Source of the DNA: Ricinus communis
Taxonomy: Eukaryota > Streptophyta > Magnoliopsida > Malpighiales > Euphorbiaceae
Length of the DNA stretch: 64,000 nucleotides
NCBI RefSeq assembly: GCF_019578655.1
Contig: NC_063259.1
Coordinates: 24,477,277 to 24,541,276, forward strand
Direction: 5' to 3'
The position numbers were made by a program, and so were the translations under genes. The first letter of the stretch is position 1. Every line of letters starts with the position of its first letter. The notes below the pieces were generated by a model. The model saw only the letters and a program-made list of their open reading frames with translations, was not told the origin of the DNA and did not search any database. Below, one piece after another: positions 11,125 to 23,500 of the stretch.

Positions 11125-13708
11125 ATGAATAGAAAACCCGAAAAGTTTTCGGCAGATTTTGTGATTGGAGGGGCAGCAGCGGTGCTGTCAAAGACTGCTG
11201 CAGCTCCAGTTGAGAGGGTGAAGCTTCTGTTACAGAATCAAGGAGAGATGATTAAGAGGGGACAACTCAAAACACCTTATATGGGTGTCCGCAATTGCTT
11301 CAAAAGAGTCTTTAGAGAAGAAGGAGTGTGGTCATTCTGGAGGGGTAACCAGGCCAATGTCATTCGATATTTCCCTACTCAGGTCTTTCCCTATTTTTAG
11401 TCTTACAGTTAATTGTTTGTTGATAAGTTGCTTGACCGTATGCCATTAGTTTATGCTGCATCTTGTTTGATGTTAAACTATTTCAGTTGCCTCTTTTACA
11501 AGTATCATTGTTCAGCCTATTCTCTCAATTGTTACCATTTTTCTTAACTTTTTTTGGAGATTGTCTTTACCTATGATCTTTGGCTCAGTGATACAGGAGT
11601 TACCTGTAGGGTTTTGAGTTCAAGCTGTAGTCGGAGCCTAATTTACCCAAAAAAAGAAAAGAAGGAAAACCAACTCTCTGGCCCTCGTGTGAAAGTTAAT
11701 AAAAATAGTTTCAGAGCTTGGTAACAGCTAATGATAGTGTTATTTCCCCAGGCAACTTCACAACATGATATGGGGCAGGCCCTGCATTCAAGCTCAATGT
11801 ACTGTCATTGGATAGGCTGTTTTACAAGAAATAAAACCAATTGGATCATAATCTAGTAACTTGAATTTTGTAAATTAAGGGGTTTGTTAACAACCAAGCT
11901 TGAGCTGATCCAAACTCAAATCTGTTTTCAAGTGTGTCAGTTTGTCTTGACAACTTAACAAACAGCATCACACTAAAAAAAATTTTCCCATAGCTTGTGA
12001 AACTCTTATATATTTCCCATAGGCAAATAAAATATTAGTTAGTACTGGTATTTAAAGTCTCAAAATACTTCGACTTTGAGGACATAAATTTATGGTCAGC
12101 TGGGTAGGTAGCATTCAGCAAAATACATCGAGTGTGATGCACAAGGAATTGAGACACTCTACATTCTCTATATTACTGAGACTAAGATCTTGTTGCGTTC
12201 TATGCAGGTCACCAAGTGCTGTCTTGTTTACTCTATAATCCTATTTAACTCTCTCCCCTTCATTTCTTTTATTTATTAGGATCACTACTTTGCAGATAAT
12301 GTGCTATCTATGACTTATCATTGTTGAATGTGGAATTTTCTGATCAAAGCACTTCACTACGAGCTGAACTATGGCAGTCTTTTGTTGACTATACTGAGAT
12401 ACAATTATTCTCCTTAGGCGTGAGTGCCTGCCTGTGTGACCCTAGTGCAGTAGCGTATTAATCATTATTGTCCTTCGCTACCTTGCTTTTTTCTTTGATC
12501 CTTTTATTAGTATATGGTCTTATTTTCCTCTTATGATCTTGCCTAATATAATTACTGAAACAGATGCTCGATTGTCCATAGGCTTTCAATTTCGCATTCA
12601 AAGGTTATTTCAAAAGCCTTTTTGGACATTCAAACGAGAAGGATGGTTATATAAAGAGGTTTGCTGGAAATGTGGCTTCAGGTAGTGCTGCTGGAGCAAC
12701 AACTTCATTGCTTTTATATCATTTGGACTATGCACGTACCCGGCTAGGGACCGATGCAAGGGAATGTTCAATAAATGGTCAACGGCAATTCAAAGGGTTA
12801 CTAGATGTGTACAGTAAAACTCTTTCAAGCGATGGAATTGCAGGGCTATATCGAGGATTTGGGGTTTCAATCATTGGGATTACTATATATCGTGGCATGT
12901 ATTTTGGCATCTACGACACCATGAAGCCCATAATTTTGGTGGGACCTTTTGAGGTAAGTGCCTCCGCCTTTGGTTGTTGATCTTTGCAGGAAGCTTTATC
13001 TATTCAAGAGCAAATGAATATGGATCACACCTTGGCTGAAGCATGATTCATAACTGGTGGATGTTTGGTATAGTTATTTCTTCATGTGAGATCTATAACT
13101 CTTGGAGTTGTCTAGGAGAATTGTCCATAACAAAGTATCAGACTTTATGAATGCTAGATTAGATGGTTCAGCATCTGGTTTGGGACTATTGGCAAAATTC
13201 GAAAAAATAAAATCTGTTTTCATGTAAATGATGATGTCATTGTGTCAATTATATCATCAAACGATTCATTTCCTAATGAATAGTAATAACCTTAGTTCTG
13301 GTTCATGTGTATGAAGTGGGGTACATGTGTGAGTCCTGTCCTCCCTAGTTCACAATGGTGATTTCTCAGAGAGTTTACTGTTTATGAATTTTGCAGGGAA
13401 ATTTCTTTGCCAGTTTCCTGTTGGGCTGGAGCATCACCACAGTCTCTGGGGTGTGTGCATACCCTTTTGACACTTTGAGACGGAGAATGATGCTGACTTC
13501 TGGACAACCCTTGAAGTATCGCAATTCCATGCATGCACTTCATGAGATAATTCGCCATGAGGGTTTCACGACCCTATACCGAGGAGTTACTGCAAATATG
13601 CTTGCCAGTATTGCAGGAGCTGGAGTACTAGCAGGCTATGATCAGCTACAGAGAATTGCAGTTAGTCACGGTTATGGCATCGACTCCCGCAAGAATTTAT
13701 TGAAGTAA
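11125..13708 (+). CDS. ER-ANT1: ADP/ATP carrier family protein, ER-ANT1-like, complete
   Basis: Three exons, 11125-11382, 12582-12953 and 13397-13708, join in phase 0 to 313 residues. The protein has the three repeats of the mitochondrial carrier family, with signatures PVERVKLLL (repeat 1), LDYARTRL (repeat 2, degenerate) and PFDTLRRRM (repeat 3). RRRMM in repeat 3 is the hallmark of adenine nucleotide translocators, which exchange ATP for ADP across a membrane. Mitochondrial plant AACs carry a long N-terminal extension; this protein has only about eight residues before the first repeat. That and the overall sequence match the Arabidopsis ER-located ER-ANT1 as I remember it, so ATP import into the endoplasmic reticulum is the likely role. 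The start is the only ATG before the repeat in this exon. Intron 1 contains a SINE-like piece. Location in ER rather than mitochondria is inference. Confidence 0.9.
11575..11670 (+). mobile_element. SINE-like fragment in intron 1 of the carrier gene
   Basis: TGGCTCAGTGAT (11581-11592) resembles a tRNA-type A box, and GTTTTGAGTTCAAGC (about 11611-11625) resembles a B box at the usual spacing. This is the internal pol III promoter layout of plant SINEs. It cannot be a working tRNA. The 3' end and any target duplication were not defined. Confidence 0.45.
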
Positions 13709-14528
13709 AATCTTGTAAAGATTTTTTTTTTCTTTTTTCTAATTGATTCTTGTACACAATAGTCATCTATAATTGTGAAAAGAATGAGATTAAGAAGGGA
13801 AAGAGGAGTTGGAAAAGGAAATCATGGGCTTCAGTGGCGGATTCCACCCTCAACGCAGAAGGCAATGAAAGGAATCTGCCATGTACATTATTTTCTGTAA
13901 CATAATATTTACAGAATCAGAGTTGAAGCAGGATAAGAAATTTACTTCATCTTTAGTTTACTTTGAAACAGTGTTGAAACTTTTGATATTATGATTGTTT
14001 TAGTTCAATATAGTAAACAAAAAAGGAAAAACAAAAGAATACAGAAAAAGAAAGTATCTTGAGAATGCTTAAATGCAAGTTACGACTCACTGTTTGGTCT
14101 AAACTAGGAGAAAGTTGTGATTCTAATAATATATAAAACATTCCTCAGCTAAAATATTATATAATACACTAGTAAAAGTATAGTGCCCATTCACAGTATC
14201 CCAACCTCGTGCCTGTATGATTCTCATACTATAAATCTTTCCACAGGCGAAGTAAATTAATACATTAATTATTAAATTCTAGTGCAAATTGAAAGCATCT
14301 GAATCTAGCCAGCCTGGAGCTGTGTCACATTACTAATAAAAACTGAAATCTATGCACCAAAACGACAACAACAACAGTCATCCATTCGGATCTTTTATTC
14401 ATTTGCGTTAACAACTGATATATATAATAGTAATAATATATTAAATTATGGAGGAAAAAGATCAAAGAAAACAAAGAAGCAGACCTTAATTTTGACAAGA
14501 TGCACAAAGCTAAAAATATGTCAAAACT
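13709..14528. other. Convergent spacer between carrier gene and sulfotransferase pseudogene
   Basis: This holds the 3' UTR of the carrier gene (+) and the 3' flank of the sulfotransferase pseudogene (-). It is AT-rich; no gene or recognisable repeat was seen. Confidence 0.55.
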
Positions 14529-15512
14529 TCAAACATGAGATTGATGAGACATGAATTTGAAACAACAGCCACTTAGTTTTTGCTCATTAATTTGATCCAT
14601 GCGGTCTGCCATCTCTTGTGTAAGATGATTCTTCCAATCCCCAATTTCACCTTTTCTAAAGAACACACTGTTGGGAATAGGGAACTGAGAATTTGGCCAC
14701 TGCTCTCCATTCTTTGTGACATCCAAATTACTCAAATTCTCAAAACTACACAGGTTTATGACCTTCTGCACCAATCCTTGTCTCTCTTCCTCTATGTTAA
14801 AGGGTTAGCCCATAAATTCAGCTAGCGTTTTGACAATAGAAACAATATCCTTCTTCATCTCTTCATACTCCAAAAGCAACACTCTTTCAGGGGATTCTAA
14901 ACTTGCTTTCCAATACCCTAAGACATGTTCCCAGTAAGGTCCAGAAGGAACAAATCCTTCACAAAATAACTCTAACCCTTCTTCTAAACTAGGATATTTT
15001 TCAGGGTTAACATAAGAAAATTTTCCAAGGAAATACCAAAGAGATATTAACACGTCCTTTGGGTCCCTACATATGTAAACAATCTTACAACCTGAGGCTG
15101 CAATAAAAGGGGGTAAAGAATTATAACTACTGTGTGTAGCAACAAGTGGAATTTCTGCGTTGCGAAGATGATCAACTTCAACGAAGGGAACACAGTCGTG
15201 TGGTGTAGTGGTGAGCAAAGGGTTATTTTTGGAGACATCGCTGAAACGAGAGCGAGTAAGAATGGCAAAAGCTAGAGCTTTAAGCCAAGTTGTGCCTGTT
15301 TTGGGAAAAGAACACAAGGTTGAGGTTTGAAGTTTTCTTGAGCTAACATCATTTAATGAATATAATCATGTTGGTACTAAAAGCCTTGGTACTGATGAAG
15401 AATATTTCCCAACATTTATTTTGGGAAGGGTTGAGATGATCTTTTTGTACTTGTTAATATGGGTGAGTGCAGGCTCTCCTCCTCCTCCTCCTCCTCCTGC
15501 TTTTCTATCCAT
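14529..15512 (-). pseudogene. Cytosolic sulfotransferase (plant SOT family), disrupted
   Basis: An intronless reading of a PAPS-dependent sulfotransferase, which would move sulfate onto small hydroxylated substrates such as flavonoids, brassinosteroids or glucosinolates. Retained features are FPKTGTTWLKAL (5'-phosphosulfate loop), the likely catalytic His in VATHSSY, YICRDPKDVLISLW (3'-phosphate site) and the C-terminal RKGEIGDWKNHL (GxxGxxK) motif. It is broken in several places. After about 27 N-terminal residues the frame shifts, and the family-like frame (QYQGF…, MMLAQENFKPQP) contains two stop codons. A few codons are then missing just before CSFPKTG. Near the C terminus a TAA at 14805-14807 falls where the family has Tyr (FMG-stop-PF), and the frame continues unchanged to 14529. 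The N terminus has a GGA (Gly) run. Substrate cannot be told. Multiple independent lesions argue for a true pseudogene rather than one sequencing error. Confidence 0.85.
15477..15499 (-). repeat. GGA trinucleotide run in the sulfotransferase N terminus
   Basis: About seven GGA codons (CTC/CCT on the plus strand) encode a Gly run right after the start region of the pseudogene. Confidence 0.8.
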
Positions 15513-15566
15513 TTAACTGGAAAAAAGTCATTAAAGTGAGATGCATGAAGAAATCAATGGGATTTG

Positions 15567-15574
15567 CTTTTATA
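15567..15574 (-). promoter_or_regulatory. TATA box of the sulfotransferase pseudogene
   Basis: TATAAAAG on the minus strand lies about 55 bases before the former start codon, a normal distance for a short-leader plant gene. The promoter core therefore seems to survive although the coding part is broken. Confidence 0.55.
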
Positions 15575-15599
15575 CACACACAAAGAAGTTATCAACAAT

Positions 15600-17402
15600 T
15601 GGCAGCGTCTTTCTTTTCATACTTGAACATCAATATTTAATTAAGATTATAATAGAAATAATTACCACATTATATAAAAATAATCATTTTCATAATACAG
15701 TTATTTTGTTTGTTTTTAATTATAAAGAAAAATTATACGTTACAGCTGTATCCAAAATCAATAGGATAATACCTATTTACTCAATACAGAATAAGTTCAT
15801 TGCAATGTTATGTGATAATTAATTAAATAATTTTTTCTAGTGGATCATACTTTCATTTCATTCACTCATATTTTCATATGTAATTTTTCTTTTTTTTGAA
15901 ATCCTTTATATGAATCTATTTTTCCCCTCATTCCTTGAGTAACAGAAAGACCACGAACAAAGATTTTTTAAGTTTAAATTTGTTTATCTGGAATTTCTAT
16001 TTTATTTTTATTTATTTATTTATTATTACTATTTTTTCCTATCTTTTTTTTAATTAGTACTGATAATATTATTAATATACTAATATATTATGTTAATTTT
16101 ATTTAAAAAATCTAATTAAAGTATAAAAATTACTTATCTGAAATGCTTATTGATTGTAGCTATATGAAATTTAAAATCTTAAAGCCTCCTTAGATTTGAA
16201 AAATATATTTTTTTTTTGAAATTTCATAATTTAATAAAAAAATAGAATTAAAAAATTTTAAATTTTAAATTTATGCTTTAAATATATATTTATATTAAAA
16301 TTTTAAAATAACATTCTACCATCTGCAATGATTATATTCGTTATATTCTATATTATTAGATAAAAAAATTAAAATTACTCATTATTTATAATTTGAATAA
16401 TACTGCAGAATTTATATAAACAAAAAAAATTATTTTGAAATGATATAATACTAATTTTTACTATTACAAATAACATATATTATTTATAATAAATACAAAA
16501 ATTTATGAACATTACTGAATCGAATATTCATACTTTTAAACTCAATTTAATTTTTCATTGAAACTAAAAATAAAACTAAGTTAGAATCATTATTACTTTG
16601 TAAATGAATTAAAATTAATAAACAAATCGAATCCCAACCACAGTTTACACTCCTAAAGACAAATCGACGGCGACGAGGGAGCTTAATGGTAAGGAGACAC
16701 AGAAACACACATTCAACGACATCAGTTTCTTGCGACAGTCAGAAGAGTGAAAAGATGAGCTGGCACGACAACACGAAGAAATCAAGTGGACACGTGTCCT
16801 GAGACTACCCCTATAGGCTAAGCAAAAATGACCTATACCGACTGAACAAACGATGAATAATAGGTCCAACACCTCATACCAAAATTGTCCATTATTATCT
16901 TCATCTTATAAATTTTAGTTTAGCATTTAATGTTTAATAACTTAATTTAAATATAACAAATTCAATGCATAAAAGACTAATATATGCATAAATTAAATTA
17001 AAAAATAAGTAGAAAAATATGTCTTTCATATTTTTTAAATATTTAATAATAAACTATATATGTATTAGTTAGGATTTCATTAGTATTAAGTATATGAATT
17101 TTTTTAATTACGTCTTAAATATTGATAAAAAATAATTTCTTAATTGTATTAATTTTTTTAAATATAAATTATATGTTATACGAAATCTAAGTGAGTGTGT
17201 CTAATAATATTTTAAATTCTAAAATTACTTGCAATTATATGATATCGAAAAATTAGTTATAAAGGAATATTATTGGTAGGTTTAATCGTAGAGGCATAAC
17301 TTCAACTCCATTCTAGAAACATTAAAGGTGGCATTTGCAACCATGATTACATTTTTCTTTTTTCATAATCAATTAATCATAAACATGTATAAAAAGCATA
17401 TA
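15600..17402. other. AT-rich spacer with one GC-richer island
   Basis: Most of this is extreme A/T sequence without genes. The stretch about 16630-16860 stands out by its balanced base composition and contains a G-box core (CACGTG in GGACACGTGTCC) but no recognised product. See findings. Confidence 0.5.
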
Positions 17403-18262
17403 CTAAGCCAAAAGCCAAAAATTCTTATGTCGTTTGGTGGTGATCAAATAACCTCCAAGCTTTTTGCCTTTCCTCCTGACAGCAATAGCCATGCAAGGAG
17501 AGTTTTGGATGCAATAATCCACAGCTGATCCGCCACCATTCTTCCTCCCTGCCCATCGCTTCATTAGCCGCCACATGATCGACCCTTTTCTGTGTCCTAA
17601 GACTAGCAGAGACACCTTTTGCTGCTTCGCTTCTTCCACTACCACTGCACCCTTTTCTTTCCCTTCTCGTACGGCAACCTCTACTTGCACCTACAACCAT
17701 ATATAAATATGTACACAAAGTTAATTCGAACTCGAAGGGAACCAGAGACAATTAATTCGTTTATAATTTCTGCACATCACTTACCCCAGGCCTTCTCCTC
17801 TGGCAGACATTTTTCATGGCGTGAAGAAGTTCATGTGCCCTTAAATTAACCTTCGAATTGCTATCAGTTCCTGTATTCAAAAACTGCCTTAATCAGTACA
17901 ACTCATAGCCTGTTTTGCCTTTAATTTAGGTATCACTCTTGCGTTTCTATAAGTATCAGAATTAATTTATGCTAATTAACCTGACCTCTGTTGGATGGCC
18001 TGCTAACGTAAAGGAGAACAATTGTATCTCGGCTTTGAACAGTATGAGACAAAGCCCATTCAAGAGCTCCTTTGGCTTCAAGGCTTGAATCTACCACAAC
18101 CATAACCTTATTGCCATTCTCACCACCAAAGTTCTCCATGCCATTGCCTAAAAACTCCAACTTTTGATCATTATCACCGGAATCCAATGTGGGTTTCCGG
18201 CGAAGATTGGGTGACCGAACCCTAATGCGGGTCATGGACTTGCTGATGCTCTGTTTAGGCAT
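17403..18262 (-). CDS. Universal stress protein (UspA domain) family, complete
   Basis: Three exons, 17986-18262, 17785-17870 and 17403-17690, give 216 residues. Exon 1 could end at two nearby GT sites; only the one after AACAGAG keeps exon 2 open. The N-terminal 50 residues are basic and Ser-rich and could be a targeting or disordered segment. The Usp domain follows: strand 1 NKVMVVVDSS, the LEWALSHTV helix, TIVLLYVSR, then HELLHAM, VQVEVAVREG and the nucleotide-loop region LLVLGHRKGS…GGGSAVDYCI, which resembles the G-x2-G-x9-G-S pattern of ATP-binding Usps. The final strand is CMAIAVRRK. Plant Usp proteins of this small basic type are mostly uncharacterised stress-related proteins. Whether it binds ATP is uncertain because the glycine loop is stretched by an insertion. 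Confidence 0.87.
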
Positions 18263-18325
18263 TCTAGTACGTGATAATGCCAGTTTTTTTTTTAGCAGAG
18301 TTAATAGGAAAGATAATGGCAGAAC

Positions 18326-18340
18326 AATATATATATATGT
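18326..18340 (-). promoter_or_regulatory. Candidate TATA box of the Usp gene
   Basis: A run of alternating T and A on the minus strand, about 65-80 bases upstream of the start codon. The position is right, but simple AT repeats are common here. Confidence 0.4.
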
Positions 18341-20289
18341 GTGTAAGAGATTAATAGTAGTGGCGAGCTAGTGGATGATTTGTTTGACTTTTAAATAATA
18401 CTTTTAATCTTATCTTCAACTCACTAATCAATTTGTGATTATATTGTTTGTTTGTTTGTTGTGTTTTCTATGTGGGTGGCCTCTTCTTCAACGTGCTTAC
18501 CATGAAGCTGTGGTCCCAATATAGACTTCAGGCCACCATGATAGTACTCAGTACATTCTTCGTTGAATTGGGCATCCATTGACGCAATTTCTTTAAATGG
18601 TTCCACACGTTTATAAGGAATTGCAATACTGAATCTCTAATGACCATTGCATTGACCCATTAAAGAAATTCGGTGACTAATTATCTTGCAGCCAGTGACT
18701 TGAGCAACATAATGTGTTTGTTTTCCTGCACATAGATTAGGGGAGATGTACAATTGAACAGACGGTTCTGTAAATGGATACACGTTGGGGAACAGTCGTG
18801 CATTCTCATCAACATCAGGCACAAGCTGTTTAAAAAAGAGTGAGTTTAGATTTGAATGTTAAATCAACACTATGAATCAATTTAAAATATATTTAAAATA
18901 AGGATATTCTACGTATTCTATTTTTGTAGTATTTTTTAAATACATATTTATCTTTTTATTATTTCTTACATAGTTTTATATATAATTAATATGTATTATA
19001 ACTAAATAATGATTTTATAAGTAATGTGACATTTAACAATGCATATAATTCATAAATATATTAAAAACTCATTGAAAAAAATTATTTTTTAAATTTGATT
19101 AAAATTAAAAAATATATATTTTAGTAATTTTTATGATTACAAAATATCTAATTGAATGGTAAATTAATTAAAAGTATTTATTTTATTAAATATTTATATT
19201 TCTATTAATATTTATAATCTAAAAAATGAGGAAAACCATTGAATGTATTTAAGAAATACTAAAAAAATAAAATATATATTATTCTTTTAATTTAAAAAAT
19301 ATCTATGTCCTTCAAGTATAAAACGTCAAATCATATATTTATTTTTTGAGTTTTACCCTTAAAATAAATATGTGGAGAGAAAAGTAAAATAACAAATATA
19401 AAAGAAAAATTACCCATTAAAGAAACTAATTTTCTTTTTTAATTTTTTAGTCAATTCTCGACATATTTATTTTATCTTACTTAGTTATTTCATATCATAT
19501 ATAGAGTATCCATTATATACTATTAGATTTTCATTTGTAATGAACTACAAGAATTTAGATAATCAATTGTTCAAACAAGAACAAAGATTGATATATATAA
19601 ATAAATGTTTGTGAATTTCCAGCCTCGTATATTAAAAAAAAGTCGTACTCTGGCATTTTAATTTAATGACAGACGAAAACATGAATCGGTCGGCATTGAT
19701 TCTCTCACAGGGAGGCGGCATTGATCAACGGTGGTGATATGGCTGAGGAACGTGCAACTCATTAGGATCAAAACCAGGACATATATGATTATGAACAGCA
19801 GGACTCAACTCCGTTTAGTATCTCGTGGTAACAACAAGAGTAGACCGGCACAGAAATTCCTTAAATTTCAAAGGTCGTCTCCAAACTGACCTTGTTCCTG
19901 GGATTCATGACTGTTACATTCCTGTAAAACTGTTTGTCGTCCAAAATTAGTAGTCATTATTATTATTATTTTTATAATAAAAGGATTACTGGGGGAAGAA
20001 AAAAAAATTTTATTTGATTAACTATTATAGAACTTTTCATGTGTCTCTATGTAATATGCAGTGTTGATGATATGGCAGGCCCAAGTATCCGTCACATGTG
20101 AGATTGTATTATTTTCTCCGTTTTATATTTAACCGTTTTTTAAATAAATATATATTTAATTATTTATCACTTTTAAATATTTAATGCAACATTAATTTTT
20201 TTTTATTTTATTCTTGTATTGGACTAAATTTAATAATTAAATTATATTTATAGAATAATAATTTATAGCCTACTTTATTCAAATTTGAT

Positions 20290-20912
20290 TAATATAAATT
20301 TCGGTAGTTGGTGGTACGATAGCTGGTGATGGTTGATAAATTAAACTGTTTTGTAAAATTTTATTAGCAGTTGCTATTAGTATGTTAAATAACTATTAAA
20401 AATATAATTTATTCTATTATATTATATTTAATGATATAAATTAATAAAAATAACTTATAATAATTAAAATTATTATGATTAATTTTTATAGCTCAATTGT
20501 ATTTATTATTAAAAATATTTATAAAAATAATTTTAAAAATATAAATTTAAATTTAAATTCTACTAATAAAAATATATAATTTTGAATACCATAATTATAA
20601 ATATTATGATTATTTAACTATTAAAAATAATTTTAAAATAATATTATTTATTTTAAAATATAAATATTTAATTATATGAATCAATTTAAAATAAGTTTTA
20701 ATAAAAATAATAGTGTCTAAATAAATAAGAATAATCAAATAAGCTATCAGCTTATAAGAAAAAAGTTCTAAAATAAAACTGATACAATTAGCAGCTCACT
20801 GAGACTAAATTAGCTATCAATAATTATTTTTTAAATCTTTATCGAACGCTTTAATATAGTTGTTCAGCGAGAAACAGTTACCAGCTGCATAAAATCTCTA
20901 AACCAAACACCA
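20290..20912. mobile_element. Possible hAT-like MITE
   Basis: The right edge ends in ACCAAACACC, preceded by CAGCT-rich sequence such as TTACCAGCTGCAT. The left side shows GGTGGTACGATAGCTGGTGATGG-like sequence in roughly inverted relation, and inner AGCTATCAGC pieces recur. This is the usual look of plant hAT MITEs, but the TIR match is weak and no 8-bp duplication was confirmed. Confidence 0.3.
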
Positions 20913-21832
20913 TCTTAGTCTAATTTAACTAGTTTTTTTTCTATAATTGAATCTATTAACGCTTTGTTAATTTAAATGAATTATTAAAAAAAAATATTTA
21001 GTATGCAACCAAAGGAATATTATACATTACTTTTCTATTAGTTTATTTTATCTTACATTTTTAATCTATAATCTATTGTCTATTAAACAAGTTAAATTAA
21101 CTTTATATTTTTTAATAAATAAAAGTAAAATAAATAAATAAATATATAAAATTATTAAAAATAATATTATTATTAATCACGTGATAAAATATTTTTAATT
21201 AATCATTAATAAATAAATTTATTTTACTTTTATTTATTAAAAAAATAATATAAAATTAATTTAATTTAGTAAATAAATGAAAAATAAAATAAAATAAAAA
21301 TAATTATTTAAAAAAGGTGTTAAAAAAGAAAAAGGGTTACCGGCATTCTTCTCCCGGCCAAAAGCATGATTTTGGGTTTTGAAGAATTCCATACTGCACA
21401 GACATGATTCCAAGTGATTCCCTTCCCTGCCATTCATTTCATGGTCTCTCTTCCTCTTATCATTTTCTTCAACTTCGCATGCAAGCCACTGCTGCCTCTT
21501 TCATTTCTCATCTTTGCCTTTCAGTTACTTAGTTAATATTAAAACTCAAGACTACCATTTCAAAAGCAACAAATAAGTTCAAGAAAATGCTTATTTGACA
21601 ACTTTAACTTAAAATTAGCATTTTTAGAAAAGAAATATTTGACCAGTTTAAATTCTAGCATTCTCTTCCCAATTGATGACATCAAATAAAATTATAGTTT
21701 AATTATTATTTTGGATTTATTCGTATGATCAACGAGATTCAAATAGTAATACAAATAAACCTTTAAATTCTTTGTTTTAAATAAAAAAATACTAATCGGA
21801 ATGGGTATAAATTAGCTGAAATCTCACTCCGG

Positions 21833-21838
<6 letters not shown>

Positions 21839-21865
<27 letters not shown>

Positions 21866-21866
21866 G
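21839..21866. repeat. (GA)n microsatellite
   Basis: About 14 GA units in gene-free sequence. Confidence 0.9.
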
Positions 21867-23500
21867 TCAAACAATGAAGAATTGGTATTATAAGGATGCG
21901 TAAACTGGCCCTTTGCAAAACTAACTAATTCCAAATTTTATGCAAAGTGATGACTTTGATAGTTTTTGTTAGATGTCAGGATCGGCTAAGGAATTCTCCC
22001 AACGCTCCCAGACTGTGACAATTGCTTTCTTCAACACTAAAATCCAGTTTCCCTTAAATACTTATGTGAATTGCAGACTCTACAACCATCTAAAATAGAG
22101 TCTTTCGTTAAAATTCAAAAAATTATTAAAATTTATTTACAAATTTAATATTTATATATTTTAAATGGAATGATACATAACTTAGTATTTTACATAATTA
22201 AATTTATTTAAAATTAATTATAAAATTAAATTCTAATAAAATAAATAAAATCTTCATATGGTTTCCCATTAATAAGTTAATATATTCTATAACACAAAAA
22301 TATTTCTTTTAATTTTATTATTTTGTTCTAATGTCTTTTTTTTTTTAATATAGTAAATTTTTTTATAAATTTCAACCGAATATAACATTATACTTCATTT
22401 TACATGTTGCCTTCATTTTCTTCATTTCCTTTCATACCAAGAACAATTTGAACTAGATTCTCTTTCTTTTTCTTTTTCTTTTCTAAGAAAAGGTGAGAAA
22501 TAAGCATTACATGAAAATTTAGAGATAAATCAACTGAAATGAGATGTTTTGCATTTGATTATAGTCAAATATTTTCGAGACTTTAAACATACACCAATAG
22601 AACCAACCTCAATTGGCATTATGGTTCAATTTAATATTATCTATTTCAAAATTAATAATCTTTTTTTTAAATTGCAGCTGCTGAAGACGAAGAGAATAAC
22701 TTGAAAACTTATTTAAGTTAAAATATGCACATATCAAGTGAATGGACTAAGCTACAATTTTCTCAAGCTCCCCTGTTTTGAGAAATGAAGCTAGCTTTCA
22801 TTTTCACTTATAGCTAAATCCAGAAACAATGTTATAAATATAGCTAGCAGTGACCATTGACCAAACAGTAACCGAGCCAACTAGGTTCCATTTAAATTTC
22901 GTTTTATTCCTTTATATTCTTATTATTTTTATATGAAAATTTTAAAAGAAATACCCACATACATAATAATAAAGTTATGAAATGACATAAGATATATTTT
23001 CAAATATTAAGTTTCATAATATATTATTTTGATTCAGTTTTGCTTAAGCTCAAATTTATTTATCGCTTAAAGAAAAAAGAGTAGCCCTGACCAGAGAGTC
23101 AAGAACAGAAACTACAAACCCCATAACTTTATTTTTCTTGTATTAGTAGATAAGAGAGTGTTGACAAACCCCATGTATTTCATGGTGAGATTTTGACACC
23201 TTATACATCTACAATAATATTACATACGTATATATATATATCATTACAATCATAGGAGCATTACATATACAAGAGTGATAAGTTTGATGCTATCAGAGCT
23301 TAAGAAGAGGTACTTATGGTTATGGAAGTGCTAACCAATCAGGATTTAAGAGAGACTATAACAATTTTTTTTTTTTACTTCACTAGCTTATAGAATTAGA
23401 AGTCCCAATGCATAAACCCCCCCTCCCTGATGCATTCATCTTGGTGCATGCAGGGAGCATCAAAACTTTCCGCAAATAACTGATCTTTCTGCAATTCGTT

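Larger units (their letters stand above)
18380..23500. other. Gene-free AT-rich spacer with repeat-derived sequence
   Basis: The 5 kb between the Usp gene promoter and the 3' end of the FUL-type gene is dominated by A/T tracts. It contains a probable MITE (about 20290-20912), a GA microsatellite and one short unexplained open stretch (18637-18822). The last part must hold the 3' UTR of the FUL-type gene. Confidence 0.55.

Noticed and set aside
11581..11625. A possible tRNA gene on A- and B-box resemblance
   Set aside because: No cloverleaf can be drawn and the acceptor stem is missing; a SINE fragment explains it better.
14580..14825. Plus-strand open frame across the sulfotransferase pseudogene
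   Set aside because: It is the antisense shadow of the SOT C-terminal coding sequence on the minus strand.
17425..17849. Open frames in other phases over the Usp gene
   Set aside because: They overlap the supported Usp exons in other frames and have no family resemblance.
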